Assembly (NCBI GenBank): GCA_964350605.1
Contig: CAYGKP010000103.1
Span: forward strand, 1 to 8,432
Source of the DNA: CAYGKP01 sp964350605
Lineage (GTDB): Bacteria > Bacteroidota > Bacteroidia > Cytophagales > JAAEPT01
Length of the DNA stretch: 8,432 nt
Direction: 5' to 3'
In this document: in pieces, positions 5,521 through 8,432 of the stretch
Layout: every line of letters starts with the position of its first letter
Numbering within the stretch: the first letter of the stretch is position 1
Position numbers and translations under genes: made by a program
The notes under the pieces: generated by a model
Database searches by the model: none
Told to the model about the DNA's origin: nothing
The model's input: only the letters and a program-made list of their open reading frames with translations

Positions 5521-7338
5521 GTGAACTGGGGACAACCACTTCTTCTCTCGATTTGCTTGCTGGCCGTACCTACCCATTCTTTGTGGGCCCAGGGCGACTT
5601 GCCAACAGCTCGTTCCGCCTTTCAAAACGGCGATTGCCAAGGCACCCGTGATGCCTACCAACGCGCAGCCAAGTCCGAACCCCTCACGGGACTTGACCAT
5701 GACCAGTACCTTGATTGCCTCTACCGTTTGGAGGAATTCGACCAAGCCGACCGGTATTTGCGCGCTGCGATTTCCGATGAGCCGGATCGCGTCGAACTGC
5801 TCGCCGACCGGTATCACGTGCAAAACGAATGGCTCAATAGCCGACGGTCGAAAAAAACACTGGCCGAACTCTTGATTGAAACGCGGGAAAATTACCCGAA
5901 AGCCCAACGGGTCGGCGACCGCTTGATTGAACGGAAGGCGTACACCAGCGCGAAACGATACCTAACGGCCTACCGCGACCGGACCCGACAGCCCAACGCA
6001 ATGAGTCCGCAGTTTGCCAAGGCCGTCTGGGGCTTGGGCGACCGGGATGCGTTTTGGGAGGAGCAACTGGAGTACCTGAAGGACGAGCCCGGAAGCGCCG
6101 ACCAAAAATTGGCCAGCCTGCAGCAACCGCTCGCCGAGTCGGGCGATTTCGAAACAGTCGAGCGGAAGCTGCTTATCCGCCAGCAGCGAGAAAGTGGCGA
6201 AAGCTTCTGGGTGTTGGCTCTGGGGTGGTTGTATGTGCAGCAAAGTCGGTTCTCGGAAGCTTTTGCCCAGTACCGCGCGCTCGACCGCCGCTTCGCGGAT
6301 CAAGGACCGACCTTACTCGGCCTGGCCGAAATGGCTCAGGCAAACGGCCAAACCGAAACAGCGATCGAAGTCGCCGACTACGTGGCCGACACTTATCGAA
6401 GTGGTACGCTAGCCCAATCGGCGGCGGGGCTAAAAATTTCGCTGCGCGAAGCGCAGCTCCTAGAGAAGTATCCCGTGGCGGCTCGCGAAGTCGAAAAGCT
6501 GATCGCCGATTATCAAAAGCTGATCAATGGCGAGCGCGATTTGGTGCGGCGGTCGCAGTATCAACTGCGTGTCGCGGAATTGCGGGGGCGTTACCTGGGC
6601 CAGATCGACGAAGCCCGCGCTGAGCTAACAGCCTTGCAAAACAACGGTCGGGTTCGCCTCGAGGAAAAAGCGGAAGCTCGGTTGCTCCTTGGCGATTTGG
6701 ACTTGATTGCGGGCGAACCCTGGGAAGCCGCGCTGCGCTACGCGCAGGTCGAGAAGGATTTCCATCAACACCCCTTGGGCTACGAGGCCAAATTGCGAGG
6801 GGCGCGGCTCGCCTACTACCGAGGCGATTTCGACTTGGCGCGCGCCCACCTTCGGGTCTTGAAAGAAGCTACCTCACGGCGGATGGCGAACGACGCACTC
6901 GAACTGTACTTACTCGTTTCCGATCACGCGATCGCGGACAGCGCGGTGGGAGCCTTGCCGATTTTCGCGCGGACCGATCTGCAACTCTACTTGCATCAGG
7001 ACAAAGCCGCCCTCGCGACCCTCGACAGTTTGCAGAACGCCATCGGCGCGCACCCCTTGCAGGATGACATCCGCTGGAGGCGGGCAAGAATTTTGGAACG
7101 AATGGGCCGCCTGGACGAAGCCCAGGCGATTTATCAGGAGCTGGCCGACCAGTTTTCGCAGGATCTGTTCGGTGACGATGCGTTACTGGCCCTCGGCAAA
7201 CTCTTGGAAGAAAAACGCGGCGACCCCAAGGGGGCGATGGCTGCCTACAAGCGCCTATTGATCGAACATCCAGGTTCTTCGCTGGGTGCGGAGGCACGTC
7301 GGCGCTACCGCGCCTTGCGGGGGGACATCCTCAACTAG
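5521..7338 (+). CDS. Secreted tetratricopeptide-repeat protein
   Basis: The 605-residue product begins at a GTG codon with a clear Sec signal peptide: hydrophobic residues 7-17 and likely cleavage after SLWA (A23), leaving QGDLPTARSAFQNGD. GTG is chosen because the frame has a TAG at 5482-5484, no ATG lies between, and the signal peptide starts straight after it. The rest is almost all helical repeats of TPR type, such as WVLALGWLYVQQSRFSEAFAQYRAL from W230 and GRLDEAQAIYQELADQF in the last quarter. The C-terminus (about residues 551-605) contains GDDALLALGKLLEE, AMAAYKRLLIEHPGSS and RRYRALRGD, closely like a conserved Bacteroidota periplasmic TPR family. Such proteins act as protein-interaction scaffolds; the partner is unknown. 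No Shine-Dalgarno or recognisable promoter is visible, and the leader is the AT-rich edge of the candidate origin. Confidence 0.87.
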   Translation: MNWGQPLLLSICLLAVPTHSLWAQGDLPTARSAFQNGDCQGTRDAYQRAAKSEPLTGLDHDQYLDCLYRLEEFDQADRYLRAAISDEPDRVELLADRYHVQNEWLNSRRSKKTLAELLIETRENYPKAQRVGDRLIERKAYTSAKRYLTAYRDRTRQPNAMSPQFAKAVWGLGDRDAFWEEQLEYLKDEPGSADQKLASLQQPLAESGDFETVERKLLIRQQRESGESFWVLALGWLYVQQSRFSEAFAQYRALDRRFADQGPTLLGLAEMAQANGQTETAIEVADYVADTYRSGTLAQSAAGLKISLREAQLLEKYPVAAREVEKLIADYQKLINGERDLVRRSQYQLRVAELRGRYLGQIDEARAELTALQNNGRVRLEEKAEARLLLGDLDLIAGEPWEAALRYAQVEKDFHQHPLGYEAKLRGARLAYYRGDFDLARAHLRVLKEATSRRMANDALELYLLVSDHAIADSAVGALPIFARTDLQLYLHQDKAALATLDSLQNAIGAHPLQDDIRWRRARILERMGRLDEAQAIYQELADQFSQDLFGDDALLALGKLLEEKRGDPKGAMAAYKRLLIEHPGSSLGAEARRRYRALRGDILN

Positions 7339-7394
7339 CCAATTCACGTATATTGAAGGAAACGGATGTTTTCTTGACATTTTCTACGCGCAAC
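7339..7394. other. Short gap between the TPR and acyl-CoA synthetase genes
   Basis: These 56 bases contain no hairpin with a T-run and no Shine-Dalgarno at proper distance from the ATG at 7395. A GAAGGA purine run at 7355-7360 is too far upstream to act as one. A TTGACA at 7374-7379 is too close to the start codon to pair with a -10 element upstream of it. Read-through from the TPR gene is possible. Confidence 0.4.
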
Positions 7395-8432
7395 ATGCCC
7401 AGTACCCGACTTTTTGAGGTCCTTGACCAACAAGCAGAGAACTACCCACAATCCGCTGCTGTCCAGCAAAAAATCGCCGGGCAGTACCAAGGATGGACCA
7501 TCGAGCGGTTGCGTGAAACGGTGGACAAACTGGCCCTTGGCCTGATCGCCCATGGCGTGAAGCCCGGCGAGAACGTAGGCTTGATTGGGTACAACAGCAT
7601 TCCGTGGGTCGTGCTCGATTTCGCCCTTCAGAAAGTCGGGGCGGTCAGCGTTCCGATGTACCCCAACCTGCAAGGCGAAACCTACACGTTCATTTGCCGC
7701 GACGCGGGCATCAAACGCCTGTTCATTGGCAGCCCCGAAATTCTCGAAGAAGCGAGCAAGGCCAATGAGGCTCTCGGTGGCAAGCTGGAACTCTTCGCCC
7801 TCGCGCCGCAGGTGGGCGTACCCAGTTGGGAAACACTTCTGGCGAAAGCTGACTTGACGTACCGCGCAACATTGGAGGAGCGCATCAAAGACGTAACCAC
7901 CGAAAGTCTCTTGACGCTCATCTACACCTCGGGTACCACAGGCGATCCGAAAGGGGTGATGCTGACCCATTCGAATTTGCTTCACCAAGTGCGGGCCGCC
8001 ACGCCTCTGCTTCCCGTTACGCCGGGCGATACGGCCCTCAGTTTTCTGCCCATTTGCCATGTGTACGAGCGAATGCTCGTCTACCTCTACTTGGCCAACG
8101 GCATCCAGGTCGCGTTTGCCGAGTCGATGGACACCATCGCCGACAACCTCAAAGAAGTACGTCCACACATTTTCACCACCGTACCGCGCTTGCTCGAAAA
8201 AGTGTACGGAAAAATCGAGGCGAAAAGCGAAGCCAAAAAAGGCATCATGAAGGCCATCGCCTTGTGGGGCCTCCGCGTTGCGAACAAGTACGACCTGCAC
8301 AACAATGGCTCGCTTGGCTATCGCATCCAACATTTCATCGCAGACAAATTGGTCTTCAAGAAATGGCGGGCCGCCCTTGGCGGACGCGTACGGGTAGCGG
8401 TTTCCGGCAGCGCGGCCCTTCAGCCACGCCTG
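7395..8432 (+). CDS. Long-chain acyl-CoA synthetase (AMP-forming), 3' truncated by window edge
   Basis: The frame is open from the ATG at 7395 to the right edge (346 codons, no stop), so this is the N-terminal part of a protein usually near 600 residues. It belongs to the adenylate-forming superfamily and would activate fatty acids to acyl-CoA via acyl-AMP, using ATP and CoA. The start MPSTRLFEVLDQQAENYP and the following GLIAHGVKPGENVGLIGYNS match FadD15-like bacterial long-chain ligases. The ATP/AMP-binding P-loop motif IYTSGTTGDPKGVMLTH begins at I176. FLPICHVYERM around H222 and GGRVRVAVSGSAALQ at the edge fit the family; the adenine-binding and C-terminal lid motifs lie beyond the window. 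The upstream frame is open but has no good ATG, so 7395 is preferred. It starts 56 bases after the TPR gene. A large opposite-strand open frame (7344-8333) is its shadow. Confidence 0.93.
   Translation, partial: MPSTRLFEVLDQQAENYPQSAAVQQKIAGQYQGWTIERLRETVDKLALGLIAHGVKPGENVGLIGYNSIPWVVLDFALQKVGAVSVPMYPNLQGETYTFICRDAGIKRLFIGSPEILEEASKANEALGGKLELFALAPQVGVPSWETLLAKADLTYRATLEERIKDVTTESLLTLIYTSGTTGDPKGVMLTHSNLLHQVRAATPLLPVTPGDTALSFLPICHVYERMLVYLYLANGIQVAFAESMDTIADNLKEVRPHIFTTVPRLLEKVYGKIEAKSEAKKGIMKAIALWGLRVANKYDLHNNGSLGYRIQHFIADKLVFKKWRAALGGRVRVAVSGSAALQPRL

Noticed and set aside
6054..6623. Plus-strand frame of 189 codons inside the TPR gene
   Set aside because: Arg/Gly/Ala-rich out-of-frame translation of the TPR gene, with no domain.
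7374..7379. TTGACA as a -35 promoter element for the acyl-CoA synthetase gene
   Set aside because: It lies 15 bases before the ATG, so a matching -10 would fall inside the gene; Bacteroidota promoters also use a different consensus.
7344..8333. Long minus-strand open frame (329 codons)
   Set aside because: It lies opposite an unmistakable acyl-CoA synthetase with intact motifs on the + strand; its translation has no recognisable domain. It is a GC-rich shadow frame.

Overview
The window reads as chromosomal DNA from a fairly GC-rich member of the Bacteroidota. Several things point there: a DUF4175-type Gln-rich protein tail, a YbeY with the Bacteroidota-style metal motif, an Ig-like (Big_5) lipoprotein starting CANVKPPTGG after its lipobox, a TPR protein ending in an RRYRALRGD-type tail, and almost no Shine-Dalgarno sequences. 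The order within the phylum cannot be fixed from this sequence. All seven real genes are on the + strand and none is visibly broken. The first and last run off the window edges. No tRNA, rRNA, CRISPR array or insertion sequence was seen.

Layout. Positions 1-679 hold the C-terminal part of the DUF4175-like protein. A small HATPase_c/RsbW-like ATP-binding protein (725-1132) follows, then the rRNA-maturation endonuclease YbeY (1142-1570). The 91-base gap 1571-1661 carries two near-identical perfect palindromes matching the ParB-binding centromere site parS. The tRNA wobble-uridine enzyme MnmG (1662-3530) comes next, and its stop overlaps the start of the Ig-like lipoprotein gene (3527-5113). A gene-free 407-base stretch (5114-5520) is AT-rich in two blocks and full of DnaA-box-like 9-mers. 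After it come a secreted TPR protein (5521-7338) and the 5' part of a long-chain acyl-CoA synthetase (7395 to the window end).

Main interpretation. The window probably contains the chromosomal replication origin and part of its segregation centromere. Four signals agree: clustered DnaA-box-like sites beside 80% AT stretches in the only long non-coding gap; two parS palindromes about 3.7 kb away; mnmG (gidA), a gene often found near origins; and a change in hand-counted GC skew from C-rich to G-rich on the + strand across the gap. If this is right, the five genes to the left are transcribed toward the origin (head-on to the leftward fork), while the TPR and acyl-CoA synthetase genes are co-directional with the rightward fork.

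The genes themselves are mostly housekeeping: ribosome and tRNA maturation (ybeY, mnmG), envelope proteins (DUF4175, lipoprotein, TPR) and lipid activation. No new defence or biosynthetic system was found; the notable biology is the origin/centromere arrangement.
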